NCBI RefSeq assembly: GCF_009709575.1
Contig: NZ_WIXO01000001.1
Coordinates: 3,660,001-3,724,000, forward strand
Source: Streptomyces taklimakanensis
GTDB taxonomy: Bacteria > Actinomycetota > Actinomycetes > Streptomycetales > Streptomycetaceae
Direction: 5' to 3'
DNA: 64,000 nt
The notes below the pieces were generated by a model, which saw only the letters and a list, made by a program, of their open reading frames with translations, made no database searches and was not told where the DNA came from. A program made the position numbers and the translations under genes. Every line of letters starts with the position of its first letter. The stretch's first letter is position 1. This document shows, piece by piece, positions 8,757-17,144 of this stretch.

Positions 8757-10171
8757 CGCGTACCTCCCCCGGTGCCCGCCGCGGTCAGGGGCACCGCCGT
8801 GGCCGGCGCGGCGCCCGACCAGACCGTGTGGGGGACGAAACCCCGGTGGCCGAACTCGCCGAAGACCGTGACGGGACCACCACCGGAGACGGCGGCGAGC
8901 CGCCACATCCGGGAACGCGCGCCCGCCGTGCCGACCACCGGCAGCGCGGCGTCGCCCCCGGCGTCGGCCAACTGCCACCCCTCCCCGTCGGGCACGGGCA
9001 CCACGTCCGACAGAACCACCGGCCAGGCGTCCAGCCACGGATCCTCGCGCAACGCGACGGAGTAGGAGGCCGGCCCGCCGCGCACGCCCGCCCCCGGCGG
9101 CGGCGCGTCCTCGGGCTCGGGCGCCGCGTGCCGTTCCCCGAGGGCGGCGCGGAGCGCCGGGGCGCCCGGGTAGTAGGCGAGGTCGGCGTCGACGCGGGTG
9201 CCCACCGGCAGGGCGAGCTCCGGGGGACGCCCGCCCGCGCCGAACGACAGCACCAGCGCCATGCGTCCCGTGCGCCGCCCCCGGAGCCAGAAGCGGCGGA
9301 CCGTCACCTTCCCCTCCTCCGACTCGTGTCCCCCCAGTACCAGCCAGTGGTCGCGCACGAGCGCGTCGCGATCGGCGAGGAGCGCGGCGACCTCCGTGGT
9401 GAGGCCCACCCGGGACCGCACGGTCGCGGCCAGCGGCTCCGGCAGCCCGTCGAGGCCCAGGAACCCCCGGTCGAGCAGGTGCAGCAGGGCGCACTCCTCC
9501 AGCATCCGGGAGGGCCAGCCGGGGCCGGAGCCGGGGACGGCCCCCAGCTCCCGCACCCGTGCGGCCAGCCCCGGCGCCTGGGCGTCCACCATGCGCGCCG
9601 CCGTCTCCTCCCAGGCGGCGTACCCCGCCTGCTCGGCGCCCGCCAGCCCACCGCGCAGCAAGTCCGCCAGCCGCCGCTCCAGCTCGCCGGCGCCCGCCGC
9701 GATCCGCGCGGCGCGTCGCTCGGCACGGCGACGCGCCGCCTCCGGGTCGGCGGGGGCCGCCGCCCGCTCCCCGTCGCGGGCGGCGGCCTCCTTCTTCTCC
9801 TTCCCCTCCTCCCGCCGTCGGCGCCCGGAGAGCCACTGGTCGGCCCAGTCCGGCACGGACCCGGGCGCCTCCGGCACCGCGTCCCCGTCGGCCGCCCACA
9901 GCAGGAGCAATCCCAGGGCGTGCTTGCAGGGGAACTTCCGGCTGGGACAACTGCACCGGTACCCCGGCGCGCTGCCGCCCGCGACGTCCACCACCGTCAG
10001 GTAGGGCTTGCTGCCGCTGCCCCTGCACAGACCCCACACCGCACCGTTCCCCGCGCCCGTCCCGGACCAGGGGCCGGGCGCGGCCAGCTTCGCACCGGCC
10101 TTCGCGGACGCCGCGTCAGGCGCCAGTGCCAGCACCTGTTCCGACGCCCAACGCGCTGCCCCTGCGCTCAT
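8753..10171 (-). CDS. SWIM zinc finger protein
   Basis: A 472-residue protein with a SWIM-type zinc finger near the N-terminus: Cys73-x-Cys75, then Cys82-x-His84 (CSCPSRKFPCKHALGLLLL). SWIM fingers bind DNA or proteins. A charged, Ala/Arg/Glu-rich helical linker (EGKEKKEAAARDGER) separates it from a ~300-residue C-terminal region with no recognised catalytic motif. The ATG at 10171 follows GAGGAACGC. It heads the operon with DUF5691 and is divergent from moxR across 254 bp. E. coli YehQ is a SWIM protein in a comparable neighbourhood (from memory). The partner and target are unknown. Confidence 0.87.
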   Translation of the reverse strand: MSAGAARWASEQVLALAPDAASAKAGAKLAAPGPWSGTGAGNGAVWGLCRGSGSKPYLTVVDVAGGSAPGYRCSCPSRKFPCKHALGLLLLWAADGDAVPEAPGSVPDWADQWLSGRRRREEGKEKKEAAARDGERAAAPADPEAARRRAERRAARIAAGAGELERRLADLLRGGLAGAEQAGYAAWEETAARMVDAQAPGLAARVRELGAVPGSGPGWPSRMLEECALLHLLDRGFLGLDGLPEPLAATVRSRVGLTTEVAALLADRDALVRDHWLVLGGHESEEGKVTVRRFWLRGRRTGRMALVLSFGAGGRPPELALPVGTRVDADLAYYPGAPALRAALGERHAAPEPEDAPPPGAGVRGGPASYSVALREDPWLDAWPVVLSDVVPVPDGEGWQLADAGGDAALPVVGTAGARSRMWRLAAVSGGGPVTVFGEFGHRGFVPHTVWSGAAPATAVPLTAAGTGGGTR

Positions 10172-10425
10172 GCGTTCCTCGCCCTCCCCATACGGACGCG
10201 TGGTTCTCGTCGCTGCTCAGACCGTTTTTCTCACCGAACGGAAACAAAGGCTCGCTCTCTGTGCGGTGCACCATGTGGACGACCGTACGAGTCCCCACTG
10301 ACAATCCCCTCCGACAGAGGGTCCTCGCAGGTCGGCGGCCTCACCTGGGGATTCGGGACGGCGTTGTCAGTGCCGACGTGCATCGTGTCCGGCGTACCGG
10401 ATCAGCCGCCTGCGAGGGGGAGAAC

Positions 10426-11526
10426 GTGACCGCCACCAACAGCGCACCGGCCGCTCTGCGGCCCCATGCCGAGGACGCCTTCGCGGAGGAGCTGGAGGCG
10501 CTGGCCGCCGCGGACGACCGGCCGCGTCCCGAGCGGTGGCGGCTGTCGCCGTGGGCCGTCGCCACCTACCTGCTCGGCGGCACCCTGCCGGGCGGCACGG
10601 TGATCACGCCCAAGTACGTCGGGCCCCGCCGGATCGTCGAGGTGGCCGTCACCACGCTGGCCACCGACCGGGCCCTGTTGCTGCTCGGAGTGCCGGGCAC
10701 CGCCAAGACGTGGGTCTCCGAGCACCTGGCGGCGGCCGTCTGCGGCGATTCCACGCTGCTGGTGCAGGGCACCGCGGGAACGGCCGAGGAGGCCGTCCGC
10801 TACGGCTGGAACTACGCGCAGCTGCTGGCCAACGGGCCCAGTCGGGAGGCACTGGTGCCCAGCCCCGTGATGCGGGCCATGGCCGACGGCACGGTCGCCC
10901 GCGTCGAGGAGCTGACGCGCATCCCGGCCGACGTGCAGGACGGCCTGATCACGATCCTGTCGGAGAAGACGCTGCCGATCCCGGAGCTGGGCGAGGAGGT
11001 CCAGGCCGTCCGCGGCTTCAACGTGATCGCCACCGCCAACGACCGGGACAAGGGCGTCAACGAGCTCTCCAGCGCCCTGCGCCGCCGCTTCAACACCGTG
11101 GTGCTGCCGCTGCCCGCGACCCCCGAGGCGGAGGTGGAGATCGTGGCCCGGCGGGTGGAACAGATCGGCCGCTCGCTGGACCTGCCGGCGGCTCCCGACG
11201 GGATCGACGAGATACGGCGCGTGGTGACGGTCTTCCGCGAACTGCGGGACGGGATCACCACCGACGGCCGCACCAAGGTCAAGACCCCGTCCGGCACGCT
11301 GTCGACGGCCGAGGCCATCTCCGTGGTCACCGGCGGGCTGGCCCTGGCCGCCCACTTCGGCGACGGGGTGTTGCGCCCGGGTGACGTGGCCGCCGGGATC
11401 CTCGGTGCCGTCGTCCGCGACCCGGCGACCGACCGCGTGATCTGGCAGGAGTACCTGGAGGCGGTCGTCCGGGAGCGCGAGGGCTGGAAGGACTTCTACC
11501 GCGCCTGCCGCGAGGTGAGCGCGTGA
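10426..11526 (+). CDS. MoxR family AAA+ ATPase
   Basis: A 366-residue MoxR-type AAA+ ATPase. Motifs: Walker A GVPGTAKTWVSEHLA (~residue 88), a Walker B region VARVEELTRIP in which the usual Asp-Glu-Ile reads Val-Glu-Glu, sensor 1 VIATANDRDKG, and an arginine finger in SALRRRFNTVVLPLP. MoxR ATPases typically remodel a client protein together with a VWA-domain partner, and one is encoded two genes downstream. The GTG at 10426 follows GAGGGGGAG at good spacing; the frame is open far upstream, but only as a shadow of the SWIM gene. The stop overlaps the next gene in GTGA. Confidence 0.9.
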   Translation: MTATNSAPAALRPHAEDAFAEELEALAAADDRPRPERWRLSPWAVATYLLGGTLPGGTVITPKYVGPRRIVEVAVTTLATDRALLLLGVPGTAKTWVSEHLAAAVCGDSTLLVQGTAGTAEEAVRYGWNYAQLLANGPSREALVPSPVMRAMADGTVARVEELTRIPADVQDGLITILSEKTLPIPELGEEVQAVRGFNVIATANDRDKGVNELSSALRRRFNTVVLPLPATPEAEVEIVARRVEQIGRSLDLPAAPDGIDEIRRVVTVFRELRDGITTDGRTKVKTPSGTLSTAEAISVVTGGLALAAHFGDGVLRPGDVAAGILGAVVRDPATDRVIWQEYLEAVVREREGWKDFYRACREVSA

Positions 11527-13967
11527 CGGCGGCGGTGCGCGGCGCGGGCGCGGCACCGGACGGGCCCCTGCTGCTCGGCGTGCGCCACCACGGTCCCGGG
11601 TCGGCGCGGGCGGTGCTGGCCGCGCTCGACGCCCACGAGCCGAAGGTGCTGCTGGTGGAGGGGCCGCCGGAGGCCGACGCGGTGGTGGAGCTGGCGGCGC
11701 ACGAGGCGCTGCGTCCCCCGGTGGCGCTGTTGGCCCACGCGGTGGACGATCCGGCGCGGGCGGCGTTCTGGCCGCTGGCCGGGTTCTCCCCGGAGTGGGT
11801 GGCCATCCGCTGGGCGCTGGAGCGCGGGGTGCCGGTGCGGTTCTTCGACCTGCCGGCGGCCCACTCGCTGGCGTGGGACGCGGACGGGACGGACGGCGAG
11901 GGCGGGCCGGGGCCGGACGGCGAGTCCCCGGAGGACGAGGCGGCCCGCCTCGACCCGCTGCGCGTGCTCGCCGAGACGGCCGGTCACGACGACCCCGAAC
12001 GCTGGTGGGAGGACGTCGTGGAGCACCGCGGCGGCCGACGCGGGGACGGCGGGGACGACGGGGACGGCGAGAACACGACCGCGGATCCGTACGCGCCCTT
12101 CGCCGCCCTCGCCGACGCCATGGCCGCCCTGCGCGAGGCACACGGGGACGGCCCGCGCCGCGACGCGGTGCGCGAGGCCCACATGCGGCTGCGCCTGCGG
12201 GAGGCGCGCGGGGAGTTCGGGGACGAGGGCGTGGCCGTCGTCTGCGGCGCCTGGCACGTGCCCGCCCTGACCGCACGGACGACCGTCACCGCCGACCGCC
12301 GGCTCCTCAAGGGGCTGCCGAGGACGAAGACCGAGATCACCTGGGTGCCGTGGACCAACGAGCGGTTGGCGCGCCGCAGCGGCTACGGCGCCGGGATCGT
12401 CTCGCCCGGTTGGTACGGCCACCTCTTCTCCGTCCCCGACCGCCCCGTCGAGCGGTGGATGACGAAGGTCGCCCGGCTGCTGCGCGAGGAGGACCACCCC
12501 GTCTCCTCGGCGCACGTCATCGAGGCGGTGCGCCTCGCCGACACCCTGGCCGTCCTGCGCGGACGCCCCCTGCCGGGGCTGGGCGAGACGCTCGACGCCG
12601 TGCGCGCCGTGATGTGCGAGGGCTCGGACGTACCGCTCGCCCTCGTCCACGACCGGCTGGTGGTCGGGGAGGCACTGGGCGAGGTGCCCGAGGAGGCGCC
12701 GGCGGTACCGCTCCAACGCGACCTCGCACGTCTCCAGCGTTCCCTGCGGATGAAACCGGAGGCGCGCGAACGCGACCTCGACCTCGACCTGCGCGAGGAG
12801 AACGCCGCCGCCCGCAGCCGGCTGCTGCACCGGCTGCGGCTGCTGGGCATCGACTGGGGCGAGCCGGTGGCGGGCCGCGGGGGAGCCACCGGCACCTTCC
12901 GCGAGACCTGGCGGCTGCGCTGGCGGCCCGAACTGTCGGTGCGGATCGCCGAGGCCGGGGTGTGGGGGACCACGGTCGCCGCGGCGGCCACGGCCCGGGC
13001 CGAGGCGCTGGCGCGGGACGCCGATTCGTTGGCCGAGGTCACCGCGGTGGCCGAACGCTGCCTGCTCGCCGGACTCGGCGACGCCCTGCCGGTGGTGATG
13101 CGTGTCCTGGCGGACCGCGCGGCCCTGGACACGGACGTCGGCCGGCTCGCCCGGGCCCTGCCCGCGCTGGTGCGCTCGGTGCGCTACGGGGACGTCCGCG
13201 GCACGGACGCCACCGCGCTGCGCGAGGTCGCCGAGGGGCTCGCCGAACGGGTGTGCGTCGGACTGCCGCCCGCCTGCGCCGGCCTCGACGCCGACGGCGC
13301 GGCCGAGATGCGCGGCCACGTCGACGCCGCCCATCGGGCGGTCGCCCTGCTGGGGCGGGAGGAACTGCTCGCGCGCTGGCGTGCGGTGCTGCGCTCCCTC
13401 GCCGCGCGGGACCGGACTCCGGGTCTGGTGCGGGGGCGCTGCGCCCGCCTGCTGCTGGACGACGGGGCGTTGGCGGACGACGAGGCGGCCCGACTGATGG
13501 GGCCGGCCCTCTCCCCGGGCACCCCACCGGCGGACGCGGCGGCCTGGATCGAGGGCTTCCTGGCGGGCGGCGGCATGCTGCTCGTCCACGACGAGCGGCT
13601 GCTGTCCCTGGTGGACGGCTGGCTGACCGGATTGGCGGGGGAGGCGTTCACGAACGTCCTGCCCCTGCTGCGCAGGACGTTCTCCGCGTACGAGCCGGGG
13701 GTGCGGCGCACCGTCGGAGAGCTGGTCCGGCGCGGCCCGACGGGACGTGCCGGGGCGGGCGCGGCGGGGTGGGAGAGCGCACCGGGTTTCGGTGCGGGAC
13801 TCGACCGGGAGCGGGCCGACGCCGTGCTGCCGGTGCTGCGGCTGCTGCTGGGGGAGGGCGCGGTGGACTTTGGCGCGGGAGGGCGCGCCGACCGGGACGG
13901 CGAGCGGGCCGGGCGGTCGGGGGAACGGACGGGGAAGACGGCGGAGGAGAAGGCGGTGACGGCGTGA
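11523..13967 (+). CDS. DUF5682 family protein
   Basis: An 814-residue protein of the DUF5682 family (E. coli YehM-like, from memory). It opens with LLGVRHHGPGSARAVLAAL and then VLLVEGPPEADAVVEL, a signature reminiscent of the TraB/ChaN/EreA-like fold, in which conserved His and Glu could form an active site. Further recognisable parts are VAVVCGAWHVPAL and a conserved RSGYGAGIVSPGWYGHLF. Start is GTG at 11523, overlapping the moxR stop (GTGA); the stop overlaps the VWA gene the same way, so the three are one translationally coupled unit. No signal peptide or membrane segment. The biochemical activity is unknown; a hydrolase-like domain is only suggested by the His-rich motif. Confidence 0.85.
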   Translation: MTAAVRGAGAAPDGPLLLGVRHHGPGSARAVLAALDAHEPKVLLVEGPPEADAVVELAAHEALRPPVALLAHAVDDPARAAFWPLAGFSPEWVAIRWALERGVPVRFFDLPAAHSLAWDADGTDGEGGPGPDGESPEDEAARLDPLRVLAETAGHDDPERWWEDVVEHRGGRRGDGGDDGDGENTTADPYAPFAALADAMAALREAHGDGPRRDAVREAHMRLRLREARGEFGDEGVAVVCGAWHVPALTARTTVTADRRLLKGLPRTKTEITWVPWTNERLARRSGYGAGIVSPGWYGHLFSVPDRPVERWMTKVARLLREEDHPVSSAHVIEAVRLADTLAVLRGRPLPGLGETLDAVRAVMCEGSDVPLALVHDRLVVGEALGEVPEEAPAVPLQRDLARLQRSLRMKPEARERDLDLDLREENAAARSRLLHRLRLLGIDWGEPVAGRGGATGTFRETWRLRWRPELSVRIAEAGVWGTTVAAAATARAEALARDADSLAEVTAVAERCLLAGLGDALPVVMRVLADRAALDTDVGRLARALPALVRSVRYGDVRGTDATALREVAEGLAERVCVGLPPACAGLDADGAAEMRGHVDAAHRAVALLGREELLARWRAVLRSLAARDRTPGLVRGRCARLLLDDGALADDEAARLMGPALSPGTPPADAAAWIEGFLAGGGMLLVHDERLLSLVDGWLTGLAGEAFTNVLPLLRRTFSAYEPGVRRTVGELVRRGPTGRAGAGAAGWESAPGFGAGLDRERADAVLPVLRLLLGEGAVDFGAGGRADRDGERAGRSGERTGKTAEEKAVTA

Positions 13968-15214
13968 CGAACGATCCGACCGCGGTGCCGACCGTGCCGG
14001 GGGCACCGGTGGACGGGGCGGGGAACACCGACGGCGCGGCGCCCGACGGCGCGACGGACGCGGCGGCGAGGGACGACGAGCGGTTGCGGCGTTGGCGGCT
14101 GGTCCTCGGCGGCGGGGAGGGCGCCGAGGGCACCGGCCGCGAGTTGACCGGTCGGGACGCCGCCATGGACCGCACCCTCGCCGCCCTCTACGGCGGCGGG
14201 AAGGGCGGGGGCGGCCGGCAGGGGCGGCGTTCGGCCGGGCTGGGTGCCTCGGCGCCGAGCGTGGCCCGCTGGCTGGGCGACATCCGCACCTACTTCCCCG
14301 CCTCCGTCGTCCAGGTCGTGCAGCGGGACGCCATCGACCGGCTCGGCCTGTCCGCCCTGCTGCTGGAGCCGGAGATGCTGGAGGCCGTGGAGGCGGACGT
14401 CCACCTGGTCGGCACGTTGCTCTCCCTCAACCGGGCGATGCCGGAGTCCAGCCGGGAGTCGGCCCGCGCGGTCGTCCGCAAGGTCGTCGACAAGCTGGAG
14501 CGGAAGCTCGCCTCCCGCACCAGGTCCACCCTGACCGGGGCCCTGGACCGGTCGGCGAGGGTGCGGCGCCCCCGGCACCGTGACATCGACTGGGACCGCA
14601 CCATCCGGGCCAACCTCAAGAACTACCTGCCCGAACACCGGACGGTCGTGCCCGAGCGGCTCGTCGGCCACGGCCGCGCCTCGCGGGCGGTGACGAAGGA
14701 CGTCGTCCTCTGTATCGACCAGTCCGGCTCCATGGCCGCCTCGGTCGTCTACGCCTCGGTCTTCGGAGCGGTGCTCGCCTCGATGCGGTCCATCTCCACC
14801 CGGCTGGTCGTCTTCGACACCTCCGTCGTCGACCTCACCGAGCAGCTCGACGATCCGGTCGACGTGCTGTTCGGCACCCAGCTCGGCGGTGGCACCGACA
14901 TCAACCGGGCGCTCGCCTACTGCCAGTCGAGGATCACCCGGCCCGCCGAGACGGTCGTCGTCCTCATCAGCGACCTGTACGAGGGCGGCATACGCGACGA
15001 GATGCTCAAGCGGGTCGCCGCCATGAAGAGCGCGGGCACGCAGTTCGTCACGCTGCTGGCGCTCTCGGACGAGGGCGCCCCCGCCTACGACCGCGAGCAC
15101 GCCGCGGCGCTGGCCGCGCTCGGCGCCCCGGCCTTCGCCTGCACTCCCGACCACTTCCCGGAGGTGATGGCCGCGGCCATCGAGAAAAGGCCCCTGCCGA
15201 TTCCGGTGGAGTGA
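13964..15214 (+). CDS. VWA domain protein (MoxR partner)
   Basis: A 416-residue protein. The C-terminal ~170 residues form a von Willebrand factor A domain with an intact MIDAS metal site: DQSGSM starting at residue 252, a Thr in GGGTDINRAL, and an Asp in ISDLYEGG. The N-terminal half is helical and begins with a disordered acidic Gly/Ala tail. The GTG at 13964 overlaps the DUF5682 stop. VWA proteins encoded with MoxR ATPases recruit or load substrates for the ATPase (family knowledge). It is the last gene of the operon; a 691-bp gap follows before the next gene. Confidence 0.9.
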   Translation: MTNDPTAVPTVPGAPVDGAGNTDGAAPDGATDAAARDDERLRRWRLVLGGGEGAEGTGRELTGRDAAMDRTLAALYGGGKGGGGRQGRRSAGLGASAPSVARWLGDIRTYFPASVVQVVQRDAIDRLGLSALLLEPEMLEAVEADVHLVGTLLSLNRAMPESSRESARAVVRKVVDKLERKLASRTRSTLTGALDRSARVRRPRHRDIDWDRTIRANLKNYLPEHRTVVPERLVGHGRASRAVTKDVVLCIDQSGSMAASVVYASVFGAVLASMRSISTRLVVFDTSVVDLTEQLDDPVDVLFGTQLGGGTDINRALAYCQSRITRPAETVVVLISDLYEGGIRDEMLKRVAAMKSAGTQFVTLLALSDEGAPAYDREHAAALAALGAPAFACTPDHFPEVMAAAIEKRPLPIPVE

Positions 15215-15905
15215 GCGGGTGAATGGACGGGGAGAATGTGAACGAGTCGTGGCCGAATTCCACGGGAGATGCGGATGCCTTTCGACGGCGCGGGGGCGGT
15301 GGCCGTCGGTGGGCGGGAATTCCCGGCCGCGAGGCCGCTCCGATGCGGCAGGCCGGGGCGCGCGGCCATATGGAAGGGGCGCACAGGCGAAGGATTCGCG
15401 CCCCCGTTCGGCGTTTCCGGGATGGTGGATGAGCGGCATCGATCGATACGCCGCGCTCGTCGATCACCGGCGAGTGGCCTCCTTCGAAAACTTTCACACC
15501 GTGTGCAATCTGCGCCCTACTCGCTGTGTGGGTACTCGACATGTCCGGCATGTGCCACCGCCGGTCGGACGGGAACATCCGGCTGTGTCCTCGGTCGTTC
15601 GCGCGACGCCGGGTTCCTCGCGCTTTCCTGTGAAGGAAGTGGAACCTTTTGACGACCGGAAGTGAGTGAAGGCCCTCCGCAAGATGCGGTGAAAGGCGTC
15701 CGAGGGATTGGTCAGGCCGGCCGGTCGCGTGTTCTCATTTGCGCACCAGGCGGACCGGGAAAACGCGCTCCGATTCCAGCCGATCGCCTTTCGGCTGACG
15801 GGGCGTCGAATGCCCGGCCGTCATGGGAGTGGGTCGGACCGTCCCCCCTGCGCTCCGTCCCACGCCACTGGGAAACGCTTCCACACCGAGAAGGGACAAC
15901 GCTCA
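15215..15905. other. Long noncoding leader region before the peptide gene
   Basis: 691 bp with no convincing gene. GC content is visibly lower than in flanking genes, and short open frames (15219-15665, 15662-15913) have Arg/Pro-rich compositions and no third-position GC bias. The region separates the VWA operon from the double-glycine peptide unit and probably holds the latter's promoter; a GGAAC element at 15641 and a TTGACG at 15649 were seen, but neither pairs with a good -10. A small RNA or a second short peptide cannot be excluded. Confidence 0.5.
15871..15882. promoter_or_regulatory. Candidate LacI-family operator
   Basis: GGAAACGCTTCC is a near-perfect palindrome with the central CG step typical of LacI/GalR-family operators. 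It lies 23 bp before the ATG of the peptide gene, just upstream of its ribosome site (GAGAAGGG). No LacI-type regulator is encoded in the window, so the assignment is by motif shape only. Confidence 0.35.
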
Positions 15906-16145
15906 ATGCGTGAGCACCTCGAGACCCGTGAGATCGACGACGCCGAGCTGGACGCCGTTTCCGGCGGCATCGTCAGCGTCTCCGGCGGCCTGGCCGGCGC
16001 CGCGCTCAACGACGCCGCGACCGTCGTGGGCGCCGTGAACTCCCTGGAGACGACCCAGACCGCGCAGGGCATCGCCGGCGCGGCCCCGGGCCTCGTCTCC
16101 GGCGTCACCGGCGTTCACGTCGACACCACCGCCCTGGGCCGCTGA
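15906..16145 (+). CDS. Double-glycine leader peptide, bacteriocin-like precursor
   Basis: A 79-residue peptide. Residues 1-21 look like a C39-peptidase leader: MREHLETREIDDAELDAVSG plus a second Gly, with the acidic amphipathic stretch, Leu15, Val18 and the GG cut site. The predicted 58-residue core is rich in Gly, Ala, Val, Ser and Thr, hydrophobic, and has no cysteine. It therefore cannot form lanthionines or disulphides, and no modification enzyme is nearby, so it is probably exported unmodified. The ATG at 15906 follows GAGAAGGG about 11 nt upstream. The genes immediately downstream encode an adaptor and two ABC exporters, one with a C39 peptidase, which strongly supports a secreted peptide. 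Activity (bacteriocin, signal or surface-active peptide) is unknown. Confidence 0.8.
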   Translation: MREHLETREIDDAELDAVSGGIVSVSGGLAGAALNDAATVVGAVNSLETTQTAQGIAGAAPGLVSGVTGVHVDTTALGR

Positions 16146-16337
16146 TCGCAGCACCCCACCGGTTCCCTCGGGCGCCCGCACGATTCCGAGGACGTGCGGG
16201 CGCGCGGTGAGCCGCCCCCGAACCCCGGAGCAACCCGTTCCGGGGTTCGCGGTCGTCCGCGCCCACGTCCCCGGCCGGCTGCCCCGCCCCACCCCGGAGA
16301 CGAGTTCCAGGGGGAACGCAGTCGAAGGAATGGTTCC

Positions 16338-17144
16338 GTGCAGTTCCGCAAGAAGGCGCTCTCCAAGCTCCAGTCGCCGGAGGAACTCGACCTGCCGGTG
16401 CGCTTCGCCCGCCCGCAGGGCCGCCTCGTCCTGGCCGTCACGGTCGCCGTGATGACCGTCGCCGCCTTCTGGGCGGTGGGCGGATCGATCTCCACCAAGC
16501 TCAGCGCACCCGGCATCCTCACCCACGCGGGAGGCAGCTACACCCTGCAGAGCCCGATCGCCGGCCAGGTCACCGAAGTCCTCGCGGAGGAGGGCGAGCT
16601 GCTGCCCGCCGACGCTCCCCTGCTGAGGCTCCGCACCCCGCAGGGCGAGCAGGCCGTCCGCACGGTGACGGGCGGTCTGGTGACGGCCCTGGTCGCCGGG
16701 GTCGGCTCGGTCGTCGAGACCGGCGCGGACGTGGCGACGCTGGAGCGCGTGGACGGACCGGACGACCCGCTGGTGGCGGTGCTCTACATCCCCGGCGACG
16801 GCGGCTCCTCGGTCGCCGTCGGCGCCCGGGTCGACCTGACCGTCCAGTCCGTGCCCCAACAGCGGTTCGGGATGCTGCGCGGTCGCGTCGCCCAGGTCGG
16901 CCGCGCCCCCCGGACACCGCGGCAGATCGGCGCCTTCCTCGGCGACGCCGACCTCGCCGAGCAGTTCACCCGGCGGGGCAACCCCGTCGCGGTGGTCGTG
17001 GAACTCGAGCGCTCCGAGAGCACCGAGTCCGGCTACGCGTGGTCCTCGGGCGACGGGCCCCCGTACGCCGTCGAGTCCAGGACACCGGTCACCGGCGCCG
17101 TGCGCCTCCCGGCGCAGCGCCCCGTCGAATGGCTCCTCCCTTGA
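16338..17144 (+). CDS. HlyD-like membrane fusion/adaptor protein of peptide exporter
   Basis: A 268-residue single-pass membrane protein. Cytoplasmic residues 1-28 (VQFRKKALSKLQSPEELDLP) are followed by one membrane segment at ~29-47, then an extracytoplasmic biotinyl-lipoyl-like region (YTLQSPIAGQVTEVLAEEGE, then LLRLRTPQGEQAVRTVTGG). This is the layout of the secretion protein encoded with NHLP-type bacteriocin exporters. As there is no outer membrane, it presumably assists the ABC exporters at the cell surface. Start is GTG 16338, after AAGGAA with 7-nt spacing. The C-terminus overlaps the next gene by 16 bp. It is short compared with Gram-negative HlyD and lacks the long coiled-coil hairpin. 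Confidence 0.85.
   Translation: MQFRKKALSKLQSPEELDLPVRFARPQGRLVLAVTVAVMTVAAFWAVGGSISTKLSAPGILTHAGGSYTLQSPIAGQVTEVLAEEGELLPADAPLLRLRTPQGEQAVRTVTGGLVTALVAGVGSVVETGADVATLERVDGPDDPLVAVLYIPGDGGSSVAVGARVDLTVQSVPQQRFGMLRGRVAQVGRAPRTPRQIGAFLGDADLAEQFTRRGNPVAVVVELERSESTESGYAWSSGDGPPYAVESRTPVTGAVRLPAQRPVEWLLP

Noticed and set aside
15219..15665. 148-residue open frame starting GTG in the gap before the peptide gene
   Set aside because: Arg/Pro/Gly-rich composition without family resemblance, no ribosome site, and no codon-position GC bias.
15906..16145. Lanthipeptide or NHLP (nitrile hydratase-like leader) precursor
   Set aside because: The predicted core has no cysteine, there is no synthetase nearby, and the leader is a short double-glycine type, not the long nitrile hydratase-like leader.
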